A DNA stretch of 32,547 bases from an uncultured Acidobacteriota bacterium (GCA_937864465.1 CALMJU010000061.1:1-32547); one strand, 5' to 3'. Shown: positions 9,001-18,622, numbered from the stretch's first letter. The notes: generated from the sequence alone by a model not told the origin. Made by a program: numbers and translations.

Positions 9001-9288
9001 GACCTCGCGACGAGCCCGCTGCGCCAGAGGACCCGCTACCCCACGGGGCGGCGGAACGACCGGAGGAACCGCCCGAGCCTGGAGCTGAACGTGAAGCTCG
9101 ACCGGCAGTGGGCGCTCCCCGGCGGGAGAAGCCTCCAGGCCTCGTTCGAGATCTTCAACCTCATGAACGATCGCTATTACCAGATCTTCAATCACGACTT
9201 CGGGATGGGACGCCAGATCAACGGGAGGAACGAGGCGTTCCTCTCGATCGGAAGGCAGTACCAGGTCGGAATGAAGCTCTCGTTCTGA
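6091..9288 (+). CDS. Oar-like TonB-dependent outer-membrane receptor (paralogue 1)
   Basis: The protein has 1065 residues. The signal peptide runs to about residue 35 (ATILCACVLAAAAATAPRAE). A carboxypeptidase-regulatory-like beta-sandwich follows (GGIQVVVFDPGGKKPVPGVE to about residue 130), then a plug region (DLPVMGRFYQDVLRLAAGV; VGGISNQDPLTGEW; IEEIEILTAGAGAEFSRAQG), and a long barrel ending in aromatic Phe (QYQVGMKLSF), as expected for outer-membrane insertion. This is the Oar/TonB receptor architecture common in acidobacteria and myxobacteria; the substrate is unknown. AAGGAG abuts the ATG at 6091, so the in-frame GTG at 6097 has better spacing. ATG 6091 was kept because the paralogue also begins MG-S-S. 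Four barrel-region cysteines are conserved with the paralogue at 11051-14239. Confidence 0.85.
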   Translation: MGVSVSRLWVPGASGIRATILCACVLAAAAATAPRAETGGIQVVVFDPGGKKPVPGVEVTLSSAERHVATTTVATNAQGFAYFPVLRAGSGYAVEIAHTGYARQKITGIRVRSGQVTRLPLRLAPSFSEKVVLSGRRDTVDLEHSETTTRFGGDFIEDLPVMGRFYQDVLRLAAGVQDADRDGNPNVHGARATDFRTEVGGISNQDPLTGEWMSFVNPDSIEEIEILTAGAGAEFSRAQGGFANIIQKQGSNDFEGQASFLWRSDRLDPKSATDSAGTPRIGYQWWMPSVQVSGPIVKDRLWYRLSHEWVRVEEPIGVIGTAAVSTRDQTIAADQITWQVSPRNKLAFQFSQDPMVLGNLGVNMLTPPSASVRLETGGPTYTLHWTAPVSPSVLVDSLVSWQEGRQAILPMRSGVENDCVADLVDAQTGEYVYPALAEAQCMDLRTGRTSGSYPIRQRDFRQRLTVRSQATLFVPRFLGGSHQFRLGLAAENERYFRSHAMAPMIQFFSWRAPWRDENGRTKPIEWGWWDTTVAIPWEARARVQGGNVGLWAEDMVKPLPNLTVTLGARVDHEEIRAIGFQPFDPAAEAAEFDRTLPDDSGYARMLTAREVFTAYENIEEYARQMADVLEWRVDDVLLRMSTIATSSIEWRHKRRAEDIALANTNVAPRISVAWDPGGDGRTKVSATAGRYYGTIYLGVAAMESGPAMTTTTLTAWRFANAPPTWTNDQVHSGLNPAATVEVVDRDLRTPYQDETTLAVEREILPETSLRLTWVRRRFRDQLQTTDINHYAYDYGTCLVQYSSWQPWIDFSKPDGKIDDCDGYLFARRGFGEDEGEIFHGPDGYADSYVYNPAWGAVYVIGNFNTATYDGWVLELTRRQYRNWQMHASYTFSKAIGDAEEWLSPLGDDRSILDAERGYLSYDQRHVVKASATTITPWGFRFGATATWATGLPYSILSVGSSYDSISPQFIDLATSPLRQRTRYPTGRRNDRRNRPSLELNVKLDRQWALPGGRSLQASFEIFNLMNDRYYQIFNHDFGMGRQINGRNEAFLSIGRQYQVGMKLSF

Positions 9289-9375
9289 TCTTCGTGCGGC
9301 CCGCCGACCCCCCGACGGGGCCCCGACCCCTCTCGCCGGCGCCCCGCAGGCCGGGACGGGCGCCGAGCGCGGTGC

Positions 9376-9401
9376 CATAATGCAGGCGGGGCCAGAGCCC
9401 C
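9376..9401 (+). promoter_or_regulatory. Candidate -10 element and leader hairpin of ahcY
   Basis: CATAAT at 9376-9381 matches the -10 consensus at 5 of 6 positions; the -35 (GGGACG at 9353-9358, 17-base spacer) is weak. The predicted transcript would start near 9388, exactly at a GGGGC-CAGA-GCCCC hairpin (9388-9401), 35 bases before the start codon. The ribosome binding site GGAGGA lies at 9422-9427. Confidence 0.4.
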
Positions 9402-9435
9402 GGAGCCGAGGGGGCCGGGCCGGAGGATCGCGACG

Positions 9436-10938
<1,503 letters not shown>

Positions 10939-10949
10939 AGAACGCTTCG

Positions 10950-10992
10950 GCTCCCGGAGCGCTTCCCGCCTCCCGGAGGCGGAGTCTATAAT
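10950..10992 (+). promoter_or_regulatory. Promoter with perfect TATAAT and two CTCCCGGAG palindromes
   Basis: TATAAT lies at 10987-10992, with a weak -35 (TTCCCG, 10963-10968) 18 bases upstream. Two related palindromes, GCTCC-C-GGAGC (10950-10960) and GCCTCC-C-GGAGGC (10968-10980), have centres 19 bases apart. The second fills the spacer between the -35 and -10. They may be operators for the receptor gene or part of the ahcY transcript end. The ribosome binding site GAGGGG at 11038-11043 is seven bases before the ATG at 11051. Confidence 0.5.
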
Positions 10993-11050
10993 CCGCCCTC
11001 GTCTTTCCAGGCGGAGGTCCGGATCTCCCGCTCCTCCGAGGGGTCGAGCG

Positions 11051-14000
11051 ATGGGCACGTCCGCTTCCCGCCCGGGAGGGGGAGGCGCCTCCCTGGCGCG
11101 CAGGGGACTCTTTTGCGCGGCGGTGCTCGCGGCGGTCGTCGCCCCGGGCGCTCCGCGCGCGGCGACCGGCGGCATCCAGGTCCGCGTCTTCGATCCGGGA
11201 GGGAAGAAGCCGGTCGCCGGCGTCGAGGTGACGCTCGGCAGCGAGGAGCAGCTGATCGCGCGGACGGCCGTCGTCACCGATGCGCAAGGCGTCGCCTACT
11301 TCCCGGTGCTCCGCGTCGGGTCCAGCTACGTGGTCGCGATCGTCCATCCCGGTTACGCCCGCCAGGAGGTCACGGGCGTCCGGGTCCGCGCCGGCGAGGT
11401 GACCAGGATCCCCGTCCGCCTCGCGCCCTCGTTCTCCGAGAAGGTCGTCCTCTCCAGCCGCCGCGACACCGTGGATCTCGATCGCCCGGAGACGGCGACC
11501 CGGTTCGGCGGGGATTTCATCGAGGATCTTCCCGTCATGGGGCGCTTCTACCAGGACGTGCTCCGGCTCGCCGCGGGGGTCCAGGACGCCGACGGTGACG
11601 GGAACCCGAACGTCCACGGTGCGCGCGCCTCCGACTTCCGCGCCCAGGTGGGAGGGATCAGCAACCAGGATCCTCTCACCGGGGAGTGGCTCAGCTTCGT
11701 CAACCCCGACTCGATCGAGGAGATCGAGGTCCTGACGGCCGGTGCCGGCGTCGAGTACTCGCGCGCGCAGGGCGGGTTCGCGAGCATCGTGCAGAAGCAG
11801 GGCTCGAACGATCTCGAGGGCCGCGTCGGCTTCCTCTGGCGATCGAGCCGGCTGGACCCGGCCAGCGCGACCGACACCGCGGGGTTCCCCCGCATGGACT
11901 ACGAGTGGTGGCAGCCGTCGGTCCAGATCTCCGGACCGATCGCCAAGGACCGGCTCTGGTACCGGCTCTCGCACGAGTGGATCCGAGTCGAGGAGCCGTT
12001 CAGCGCGCAGGGGGTCTCGGAGCTGTCGACGCGCGACCAGACGGTCGCCGCCGACCAGGTGACCTGGCAGGTATCCCCGCGCAACAAGCTCGCCTTCCAG
12101 TTCAGCTACGACCCGATGGCGCTCGGCAACCTCGGCGTCAACGCGCTGACGCCGTCCTCCGCGAGCGTGCGGAAGGAGACCGGGGGACCCACGTACACCC
12201 TGACCTGGACCGCTCCCGCGTCTTCCTCCGTGCTCGTGGACAGCCTCGTGTCGTGGCAGGAGGGGCACCAGCGGATCCTCCCGAACCGGGAAGGCGTGCC
12301 GAACGACTGCGCCTCCGGGCTCCTCGATTCCGTGACCGGCGAGTACGCCTACGGCTCGATCGCGCATGGCCAGTGCCAGGACCTGGGGAGCGGAAGGACG
12401 TCGGGCTCCTACCCGATCCGCCAGAGGGACGACCGCCAGCGTCTGACCGTGAAGAGCCAGGCGACGCTCTTCGTCCCGCACTTCCTCGGGGCGTCGCACC
12501 AGCTCCGCCTCGGGCTGGTGTCCGAGAACGAGCGTTACTTCCGCTCGCTCACGAGGTTGCCGGAATCCATGTTCAGCATCAGGAGGGTCCCGAGGACCGA
12601 CGCGATGGGAAGGACGTACCCCGTGGAGATCGGCCGGTGGGACGTCACCATCGCGATGCCGGAGACGACGCGTGCGAGGGTCCAGGGGGCCAACGTCGGC
12701 CTCTACGTCGAGGACATGGCGAAGCCGCTTCCGAACCTGACGCTGACGCTCGGGGCGCGCCTCGACCACGAGGAGATCCGGTCGGTCGGGTTCCGGCCGT
12801 TCGATCCCGCGGCCGAGTCCGCCGCGTTCGACGAGCTGCTTCCCGATCCGGGAACCCCCTACCAGCGCATGATCACCGCCGGCGAGGTGTTCACCGCGTA
12901 CGAAGGGATCGAGAACTTCGCCTGGGAGCTGGGGCAGGCGCTCGACCTGCGCCCCGAGGACTTCTTCAGCATCCTGTCGGCGGTCACGGTCCAGAGCGGC
13001 TCCTGGGCGCACAAGCGCCGGGCGGCCGACATCGACCTGACGAACACGAACTTCGCCCCCAGGATGTCCGTGGCCTGGGATCCTCGGGGAGACGGCAAGA
13101 CCAAGATCTCCGCGACGGCGGGCCGCTACTACGGGGCGATCTTCTTGGGCGTGGCCGCCGTCGAGGTCGGTCCCGCCACGACCACGCTGACGCTCCTGGG
13201 CGAGCGGACCCCGGGGACCGATCTCTGGGGCAAGATCGGGTTCTCGGCCGGCCTGAACCCGGCCGTGAGCTTCCAGATGGTGGACCGCGGGCTGCGGACG
13301 CCCCACCAGGACGAGCTGACCCTCGCGCTGGAGCGCGAGATCCTGCCCGAGACGTCCCTGCGGCTGACGTACGTGCGGAGGCGGTTCCGGGACCAGATCC
13401 AGACGACGGACGTCAACCACTACTCGTTCGATTACGGCACGTGCGTCGTGCAGCGCTCGCCGGACGATCCGTGGATCGACTTCTCCCGGAAGGACGGGAT
13501 CCTCGACGACTGCGACGGCACCGTGACGACCCTCCTGGCGGGGACGTTGCCGATCCACGAGCCGGACGGCTACGCGGACACCTACGTGTACAACCCCGCC
13601 TGGGGATCCATCTACCTCGTCGGGAACTACAACTCGGCGGAGTACGACGGATGGGTCGTGGACCTCACGAGGCGCCAGTACCGCAACTGGCAGATGCAGG
13701 CGTCGTACACCTTCTCGAAGGCGATCGGCGACGCGGAGGACTGGCTGTCCCCCCTGGGCGACGACCGGTCGGTCCTCGACGCCGAGCGGGGACATCTGTC
13801 CTACGATCAGCGCCACGTCGTCAAGGCCAACGCGACGACGATCACGCCTTGGGGGTTCCGGCTGGGCGCCACCGCGAGCTGGGGATCCGGCCTGCCGTAC
13901 TCGATCCTCGCGGTCCAGACGGCGTACGACAGCGTGTCGCCGCAGTTCCCCATCCTCGCAGCGACGGGGGAGCGCCAGAGGATCCGCTACCCGACCGGCC

Positions 14001-14239
14001 AGCGGAACGATCGTAGGAACCGGGCGACCCTCCGGATCGCCCTGAAGGCGGATCGAGAGTGGTCGCTTCCAGGCGGGATGAGCCTCCAGACCTCCCTGGA
14101 GGTGTTCAACCTCCTCAACGACCGCTACTACCAGATCTACAACCGAGACCTCGAGATGGGCCGGCAGATCAACGGGCGGAACGAGGCCTACGTCCTCACC
14201 GGGAGGCAGTACCAGATCGGCATGAAGCTGACGTTCTGA
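11051..14239 (+). CDS. Oar-like TonB-dependent outer-membrane receptor (paralogue 2)
   Basis: The protein has 1062 residues and is a close paralogue of the receptor at 6091-9288, collinear over its whole length. The signal peptide (GLFCAAVLAAVVAPGAPRAA) leads into the same beta-sandwich domain (GGIQVRVFDPGGKKPVAGVE), plug motifs (DLPVMGRFYQDVLRLAAGVQ, VGGISNQDPLTGEWLSFVNP) and barrel, ending QYQIGMKLTF. The plug and last ~250 residues are nearly identical between copies. The middle of the barrel (for example around residues 490-530, 590-640 and 710-730) differs, where extracellular loops that meet ligand would be. That pattern suggests duplication followed by change in ligand specificity. The stop lies only 10 bases from the stop of the convergent DUF429 gene. 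Substrate unknown; no TonB/ExbBD genes are in the window. Confidence 0.85.
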   Translation: MGTSASRPGGGGASLARRGLFCAAVLAAVVAPGAPRAATGGIQVRVFDPGGKKPVAGVEVTLGSEEQLIARTAVVTDAQGVAYFPVLRVGSSYVVAIVHPGYARQEVTGVRVRAGEVTRIPVRLAPSFSEKVVLSSRRDTVDLDRPETATRFGGDFIEDLPVMGRFYQDVLRLAAGVQDADGDGNPNVHGARASDFRAQVGGISNQDPLTGEWLSFVNPDSIEEIEVLTAGAGVEYSRAQGGFASIVQKQGSNDLEGRVGFLWRSSRLDPASATDTAGFPRMDYEWWQPSVQISGPIAKDRLWYRLSHEWIRVEEPFSAQGVSELSTRDQTVAADQVTWQVSPRNKLAFQFSYDPMALGNLGVNALTPSSASVRKETGGPTYTLTWTAPASSSVLVDSLVSWQEGHQRILPNREGVPNDCASGLLDSVTGEYAYGSIAHGQCQDLGSGRTSGSYPIRQRDDRQRLTVKSQATLFVPHFLGASHQLRLGLVSENERYFRSLTRLPESMFSIRRVPRTDAMGRTYPVEIGRWDVTIAMPETTRARVQGANVGLYVEDMAKPLPNLTLTLGARLDHEEIRSVGFRPFDPAAESAAFDELLPDPGTPYQRMITAGEVFTAYEGIENFAWELGQALDLRPEDFFSILSAVTVQSGSWAHKRRAADIDLTNTNFAPRMSVAWDPRGDGKTKISATAGRYYGAIFLGVAAVEVGPATTTLTLLGERTPGTDLWGKIGFSAGLNPAVSFQMVDRGLRTPHQDELTLALEREILPETSLRLTYVRRRFRDQIQTTDVNHYSFDYGTCVVQRSPDDPWIDFSRKDGILDDCDGTVTTLLAGTLPIHEPDGYADTYVYNPAWGSIYLVGNYNSAEYDGWVVDLTRRQYRNWQMQASYTFSKAIGDAEDWLSPLGDDRSVLDAERGHLSYDQRHVVKANATTITPWGFRLGATASWGSGLPYSILAVQTAYDSVSPQFPILAATGERQRIRYPTGQRNDRRNRATLRIALKADREWSLPGGMSLQTSLEVFNLLNDRYYQIYNRDLEMGRQINGRNEAYVLTGRQYQIGMKLTF

Positions 14240-14249
14240 CCGGCTGCCC

Positions 14250-15491
14250 TCAGTCCGCCGTCGCCGTCTCGAACACCGCCCGGAGCACGCGGAAGGGGTA
14301 GGTGCGCCCGTCCCGCGTCGGGACGCGGGCCCGCCATGCCGCAGGGGGCTCGAACCGGAAGGAGAGCGTGCGGTGGCGGCTCCGGAGGAGCCGCAGCGAC
14401 GGGATCGATTCCCCCCGCCCCTCGTCCCGGCCGAGGGCCACCGTCATCTCGTGCAGCCCCTCGGTCGGCAGCCGCGGGCCGGCGAGATGCCGGCAGTGCT
14501 TCCACCACAGCATCTCGTCGAGGTTGTCGAACTCGTAGAGCGGGAGCGCGTGGAACACCGCTTCGGTCCGCTGCGGGCGGCCGGGGACGTCGAGGAGCCC
14601 CACGGGCTGGACGTCCGCGGCGGGCCCCAGTCGCGCCTTCAGGGATCCCCGGGGGAACAGGCCGGCGCCCGCGGGACGGGACTCCCGGAGGGCGAGGCGC
14701 CGCACCAGGGAGTCCGCGGGGAGGATGACGTAGCCGCTCTCGCGGTCTCCGAGGAAGCAGCACGATTCCGGCGCCTCCAGGTAGCGCCGCGCCGTTCCCG
14801 CGATCAGGCACGCGTCGAGGGTCGAGCCGGCGATCTCCGCGTCGTGGTCCGAGGAGGCGGCGGCGAGAGCTGCCTCGACGGGGGTGAGATCGTAGCCGTC
14901 GAGTCTGCCGAGCGCCCTCACGACGAGATCGAGCGAGGCGGCGCGCTCCGCCCAGCCCACGCGGCCGCGAGCGTCCGACCTGCGATAGGCCGGGGCCGCG
15001 AACCCCCGGAACGCCTCCTCCCGGTCGGAGCGGCCGGCCTCGCGGGCCGCGGCCGATCCCTCCCAGAGGAGCGCCTTGAGGACCAGTCCGGCGTGGATCT
15101 CCGCGAGACCCGAGACCCTGCGGTCGCGGTCCGGGTAGAGGAAGCAGGGCCGCCCGGCGGCGGCGAGGGCGGCGAGGAGCGCGTCGCTCCCGATCCCGCT
15201 CCGGGGCTCGCGGGCCGTCCGGCCGCCGGTCGGCAGCCGGTAGCCGAGGCGCCGGCGGACGAGCCCCTCGACCGGCCGGGCCCGCGCCGGGCGCTCGTGC
15301 GCGACGACCGGCAGGTTCACGCCGAGCAGGAACGGCTCGGACTGCGTGGCCGCCGCGATCGCCACGGCGAGCTCGGGCAGGTTGGCGGCGTGCCGGATCG
15401 CGGCGACCGAGCCGCCCGGATCGAGCACGGCGAGGGTGGCGCCCGCGCCGGCCGATGGGTCGAGCGAGAGGTCCGCGCCGAGGATCCTCAC
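14250..15491 (-). CDS. DUF429-like predicted RNase H-fold protein
   Basis: The protein has 413 residues. The GTG start at 15491 overlaps the glmM stop (GTGA). The N-terminus RILGADLSLDPSAGAGATLAVLD has the D-x-S pattern and first strand of an RNase H/actin-like fold. LGVNLPVVAHERPARARPVE and RRRLGYRLPTGG follow, resembling DUF429 (predicted RNase H-like nuclease) proteins. A helical region with GYDLTPVEAALAAASSDHDAEIAGSTLDACLIAG contains the acidic DHD and D-C residues expected late in that fold. The C-terminal ~150 residues (from about ESGYVILPADSL) do not match anything I recognise. It is the last gene of the minus-strand operon and is probably translated by coupling to glmM. The DUF429 assignment is moderately confident and catalytic activity is not shown. 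Confidence 0.6.
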   Translation of the reverse strand: MRILGADLSLDPSAGAGATLAVLDPGGSVAAIRHAANLPELAVAIAAATQSEPFLLGVNLPVVAHERPARARPVEGLVRRRLGYRLPTGGRTAREPRSGIGSDALLAALAAAGRPCFLYPDRDRRVSGLAEIHAGLVLKALLWEGSAAAREAGRSDREEAFRGFAAPAYRRSDARGRVGWAERAASLDLVVRALGRLDGYDLTPVEAALAAASSDHDAEIAGSTLDACLIAGTARRYLEAPESCCFLGDRESGYVILPADSLVRRLALRESRPAGAGLFPRGSLKARLGPAADVQPVGLLDVPGRPQRTEAVFHALPLYEFDNLDEMLWWKHCRHLAGPRLPTEGLHEMTVALGRDEGRGESIPSLRLLRSRHRTLSFRFEPPAAWRARVPTRDGRTYPFRVLRAVFETATAD

Positions 15492-16837
15492 GGCGTTCCG
15501 ATCTCCTTCCCGATGAGGGCCGCGAGCCGGTCCGCGCAGGAGCGCACCAGGCGCCCGTCGGGTCCTTCCACCATCACGCGGGCCAGGGGCTCGGTCCCCG
15601 AGTAGCGGAGGAGGACGCGCCCCGTTCCCCGCATCGTCTCCTCGACCTCTCGAACCGCGGGGCCGATGACGGCGTGGGCGAGGAGATCCGGCTTCTCCCG
15701 CACGCGCACGTTCACGAGCACCTGCGGGCAGGGAACGATCCCGTCGAGGATCTCCCCGAGCGACCTGCGCTCGTCGAGGAGGCCGTCGACGAGGAGAAGG
15801 CCGGTGAGCACGCCGTCCCCCGTCGTCGCCCGGTCGCGGAGGATGATGTGGCCGGACTGCTCCCCCCCCAGCGCCGCGTCCTCGGCCACCATCCGGTCGA
15901 GGACGTACTTGTCCCCGACCGGCGCGCGCACGAGCCTCATCCCCTCGTCCCGCAACCGGTGCTCGAGCCAGAGGTTGCTCATCACGGTGGCGACCACCGT
16001 GCCCCCCCGCAGCCCGCCGGACCGCCCGAGCCGCCGGGCCAGCAGGTACAGGATGTGGTCGCCGTCCACGACGCGGCCCGTGCGGTCGACCGCGAGCGCC
16101 CGGTCGGCGTCGCCGTCGAACGCGATCCCGAGGTCGAAGCGCCCCGCCCGGACCTCGCTCGCGAGCGCGTCGAGATGGAGCGATCCGCAGCCGAGGTTGA
16201 TGTTCCGTCCGTCCGGGGAGGCCCCGATCGCGTGCACCTCGGCGCCGTGGTGGCGGAACACCTCGGGGGCGACGTCCGATGCGGCCCCGTTCGCGCAGTC
16301 GAGGACGAGGCGGAGCCCGGAGAAGCGGCCCCTCGGATTCACCGCTCCCTCGAGGAACTCGACGTAGCGCCGCCTCGGTCCGGGGTCCTCGAGAGGGGGG
16401 CTAGACGACTGCCCGGGGTCCTCGATCCCATCGTCGAGGATCCTGGCCTCGATCTCCTCCTCGACCGCGTCGGGGAGCTTCGTGCCGTCGTGGCCGAAGG
16501 TCTTGAGGCCGTTGTCCTGGAACGGGTTGTGGCTCGCCGAGATCATCACGCCCGCGGCGAACGGGCCGTTGTGCGCGGCGTGTGCGAGCCCAGGCGTCGA
16601 GAGGATTCCCGCGTCCACCGCCTCGGCGCCCCTGGACGCGAGCCCGGCGGCCACCGCGTCGCGCAGCCAGGTCCCGGACTCCCTCGTGTCGCGGCCCAGG
16701 ACGACGCGCGGGGCCCGGCCGGCGGCGCCCGAGAGCACGTCGGCGAGCGCGGCGCCGAAGCACCGCACGGTCGGCGCGTCGAGGGGAGGGGATCCGGCGA
16801 CGGCGCGGATGCCGTCGGTTCCGAACAAGCGCTTCAA
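15488..16837 (-). CDS. glmM: Phosphoglucosamine mutase
   Basis: This 449-residue cytosolic enzyme converts glucosamine-6-phosphate to glucosamine-1-phosphate for peptidoglycan and LPS synthesis. Seen: N-terminal KRLFGTDGIRAVAG, the active-site phosphoserine loop GVMISASHNPFQDNG (Ser about residue 102), the metal-binding DGDADRAL, the sugar-specificity loop GGEQSGHI, and the C-terminal phosphate-binding RYSGTEPLARVMVEG. Length matches the family. The start is a TTG at 16837: no ATG or GTG sits near the conserved N-terminus. GGAGGG (16850-16845) lies seven bases upstream, and TTG overlaps the cdaR stop as TTGA. Position after cdaA-cdaR is the widely conserved c-di-AMP/cell-wall arrangement, in which GlmM is known in some bacteria to bind and restrain CdaA. 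Confidence 0.95.
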   Translation of the reverse strand: MKRLFGTDGIRAVAGSPPLDAPTVRCFGAALADVLSGAAGRAPRVVLGRDTRESGTWLRDAVAAGLASRGAEAVDAGILSTPGLAHAAHNGPFAAGVMISASHNPFQDNGLKTFGHDGTKLPDAVEEEIEARILDDGIEDPGQSSSPPLEDPGPRRRYVEFLEGAVNPRGRFSGLRLVLDCANGAASDVAPEVFRHHGAEVHAIGASPDGRNINLGCGSLHLDALASEVRAGRFDLGIAFDGDADRALAVDRTGRVVDGDHILYLLARRLGRSGGLRGGTVVATVMSNLWLEHRLRDEGMRLVRAPVGDKYVLDRMVAEDAALGGEQSGHIILRDRATTGDGVLTGLLLVDGLLDERRSLGEILDGIVPCPQVLVNVRVREKPDLLAHAVIGPAVREVEETMRGTGRVLLRYSGTEPLARVMVEGPDGRLVRSCADRLAALIGKEIGTP

Positions 16838-17787
16838 GCGGGGGCCCTCCGGGGGGAGATCCGCACCGAGACCCGCTGAGGGCTCACCGAGCGGACCGCG
16901 ATGCGGGGCAGGTCCGACGCTCCGATGTCGGGGAACTCGATCCGCACCGGCACGGTCCCGGCTCCGGAGTTCGGGTCCGTCCCGCCGACGTCGGCGACTG
17001 CGCGAATTCCGTCGGCTCCGATCCGGGCGAGGAGCGCGGGAGGGGCGGCCACGACGACGCGGACGGACGACGGCCGGATCGTCGCCTCGCCGGAGGAGTC
17101 TCCCTCCAGCGCGACCGGCACCTCGTCGAACGATCGCCGCAGCGGGGAGACGTCCACCTGGACCTCGACCTCGAGGGGCCCCGTCTCGTGCAGGCGCACC
17201 CCGGGGTGCTCGAGCACCGCTCCGACCGGGACGGCGAAGGGGGCGGTGCGCCCTTCGAGCCGGATCGGGTCGGTGCGAAGCTTCTCGATCCCGCCGACGA
17301 CGGATTCCGGCCCTTCGATCACGACGACGTCCGGCTCGACCCGCGCCCCGTAGAACGAGTAGCCCCTCGGCGGCGCGCCCTCGAAGGAGGGCGTGAGGGG
17401 GATCGTCTTGCGCATGCGACGGTCGATCTCCAGCTGGAGCCGGCTCGGCTCTACGTCCGCGACCTCCATGTCGGCGGGCAGGCCCTGGAGGCTCTCGGCC
17501 GACAGAGGCACGCTCCTCGGGCCCGGCGTCGCGTCCCGCAGGTCGGCGCGAAGGACCATGCTCCTCGGATCGAGCCGCCGGACGCGCGACTCCGGACCGC
17601 GCAGGCTCACCGTCGCCGTCGCGGGGGAGGGGACCTTCAGGACGTGGTCCGAGCGGAGCACGATGTCGAGCGGGACCTCGTAGACCTGCAGGACGCGGCC
17701 CTCCCCCGTCACCGCGACCCACACCGCGAAGGCCAGGCACAGGGCGAGGACCTTCAGGTGCCAGTTGCGCAGGAGGCGCTCAAGCAT
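16834..17787 (-). CDS. cdaR: CdaR/YbbR-domain regulator of diadenylate cyclase
   Basis: The protein has 317 residues. One N-terminal transmembrane helix (about residues 8-27, NWHLKVLALCLAFAVWVAVT) is followed by repeated extracytoplasmic YbbR-type beta domains. Each repeat carries a segment like VPLDIVLRSDHVLKV, IPLTPSFEGAPPRGY and VPVALEG, plus a conserved V-x-GPES motif (SLRGPESRVR; VIEGPESVVGG). Family knowledge: CdaR binds CdaA in the membrane and modulates c-di-AMP synthesis. Its ATG overlaps the end of cdaA by eight bases (ATGCTTGA), and its stop overlaps the glmM TTG start, so cdaA-cdaR-glmM are tightly coupled. The recognition rests on the YbbR pattern and on context. Confidence 0.9.
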   Translation of the reverse strand: MLERLLRNWHLKVLALCLAFAVWVAVTGEGRVLQVYEVPLDIVLRSDHVLKVPSPATATVSLRGPESRVRRLDPRSMVLRADLRDATPGPRSVPLSAESLQGLPADMEVADVEPSRLQLEIDRRMRKTIPLTPSFEGAPPRGYSFYGARVEPDVVVIEGPESVVGGIEKLRTDPIRLEGRTAPFAVPVGAVLEHPGVRLHETGPLEVEVQVDVSPLRRSFDEVPVALEGDSSGEATIRPSSVRVVVAAPPALLARIGADGIRAVADVGGTDPNSGAGTVPVRIEFPDIGASDLPRIAVRSVSPQRVSVRISPRRAPA

Positions 17788-18622
17788 GGCGGCTCCCCGA
17801 AGAGGCCCCGCGGCGGGTCCGGGAGGAGCCGCCGGTCTTCTCCGCGCGGGGAGCCAGGGCCGAGCGAAGCCGCTCGGCGAGCCCCTGCGCGTCGAGATCC
17901 TCGACGATGCGCCCCCCCTCGGCCAGGGATACGATGCCCCGCTCCTCGGAGACGACGACCGCCAGGGCGTCGGACTCCTGCGTGATGCCGATCGCGGCCC
18001 TGTGCCGCGTGCCGAAGGCGCGCGAGAGGGTCGGGTCCATCGTAAGCGGAAGGTAGCAGGAGGCGGCCTTGATCCGGTTCTCGGAGAGGATCGCGGCGCC
18101 GTCGTGCAGCGGCGAGCCGTACGTGAAGATGTTGAGGAGGAGATCGTAGGAGACGACGGCGTCGAGCGCGATTCCGGTCTCGTAGAATACCCGGAGCCCG
18201 AGCTCCCTCTCGATCACGATCAGGGCCCCCAGCCGCTTGCTCGCCAGCGAGACCGCCGCCAGCGCGACCTCCTCGGCGATGTTCTCCTGCCGCGACCGCG
18301 GGAGGAGCCCCGAGAAGGGGTTCCTCCCGACGCGGGTCAGCGCCTGCCGGATCGGGTTCTGGAAGAGCACGATCACGGCGAACGGGATGTAGAGGAGCAG
18401 GGTGCCGAGGACGGCGTGTACCGCGGGAAGGTGGAGGAGCCCGGGACGGGTCAGGAAGTGGGCCACGACGACGGCCACCACGCCGGCCATCATCTGCACG
18501 ACCCTGGTCCCGCGGATGAGGAGCAGGAGCTGGTAGATGATGACGGCGAGGACGAGGACGTCCAGCAGGCTCTGGCCGTTGATCTCGCGGTAGTGGATCG
18601 CGGTCGCGAGTCGCTCGAGCAT
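17780..18622 (-). CDS. cdaA: Membrane diadenylate cyclase (c-di-AMP synthase)
   Basis: This 280-residue enzyme condenses two ATP into cyclic di-AMP at the inner face of the membrane. Three hydrophobic helices occupy about residues 18-90 (LLDVLVLAVIIYQLLLLI; MMAGVVAVVVAHFL; VLGTLLLYIPFAVIVLF). The DAC domain follows with FQNPIRQAL, the catalytic LHDGAAI (DGA at 174-176) and the GTRHRAAIG motif (RHR at 206-208), both complete. The ATG at 18622 was chosen over a longer in-frame ATG at 18754 because MLERLATAIHYREI is the usual CdaA start and GGAGGAGG lies upstream. The C-terminal ~25 residues are basic and Ser/Gly-rich. The gene begins 44 bases after folP and overlaps cdaR. Confidence 0.95.
   Translation of the reverse strand: MLERLATAIHYREINGQSLLDVLVLAVIIYQLLLLIRGTRVVQMMAGVVAVVVAHFLTRPGLLHLPAVHAVLGTLLLYIPFAVIVLFQNPIRQALTRVGRNPFSGLLPRSRQENIAEEVALAAVSLASKRLGALIVIERELGLRVFYETGIALDAVVSYDLLLNIFTYGSPLHDGAAILSENRIKAASCYLPLTMDPTLSRAFGTRHRAAIGITQESDALAVVVSEERGIVSLAEGGRIVEDLDAQGLAERLRSALAPRAEKTGGSSRTRRGASSGSRHA

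Noticed and set aside
9289-9435. Possible SAH riboswitch upstream of ahcY
   Set aside because: The leader lacks the conserved SAH-riboswitch core sequence and pairing; only a simple hairpin is seen.
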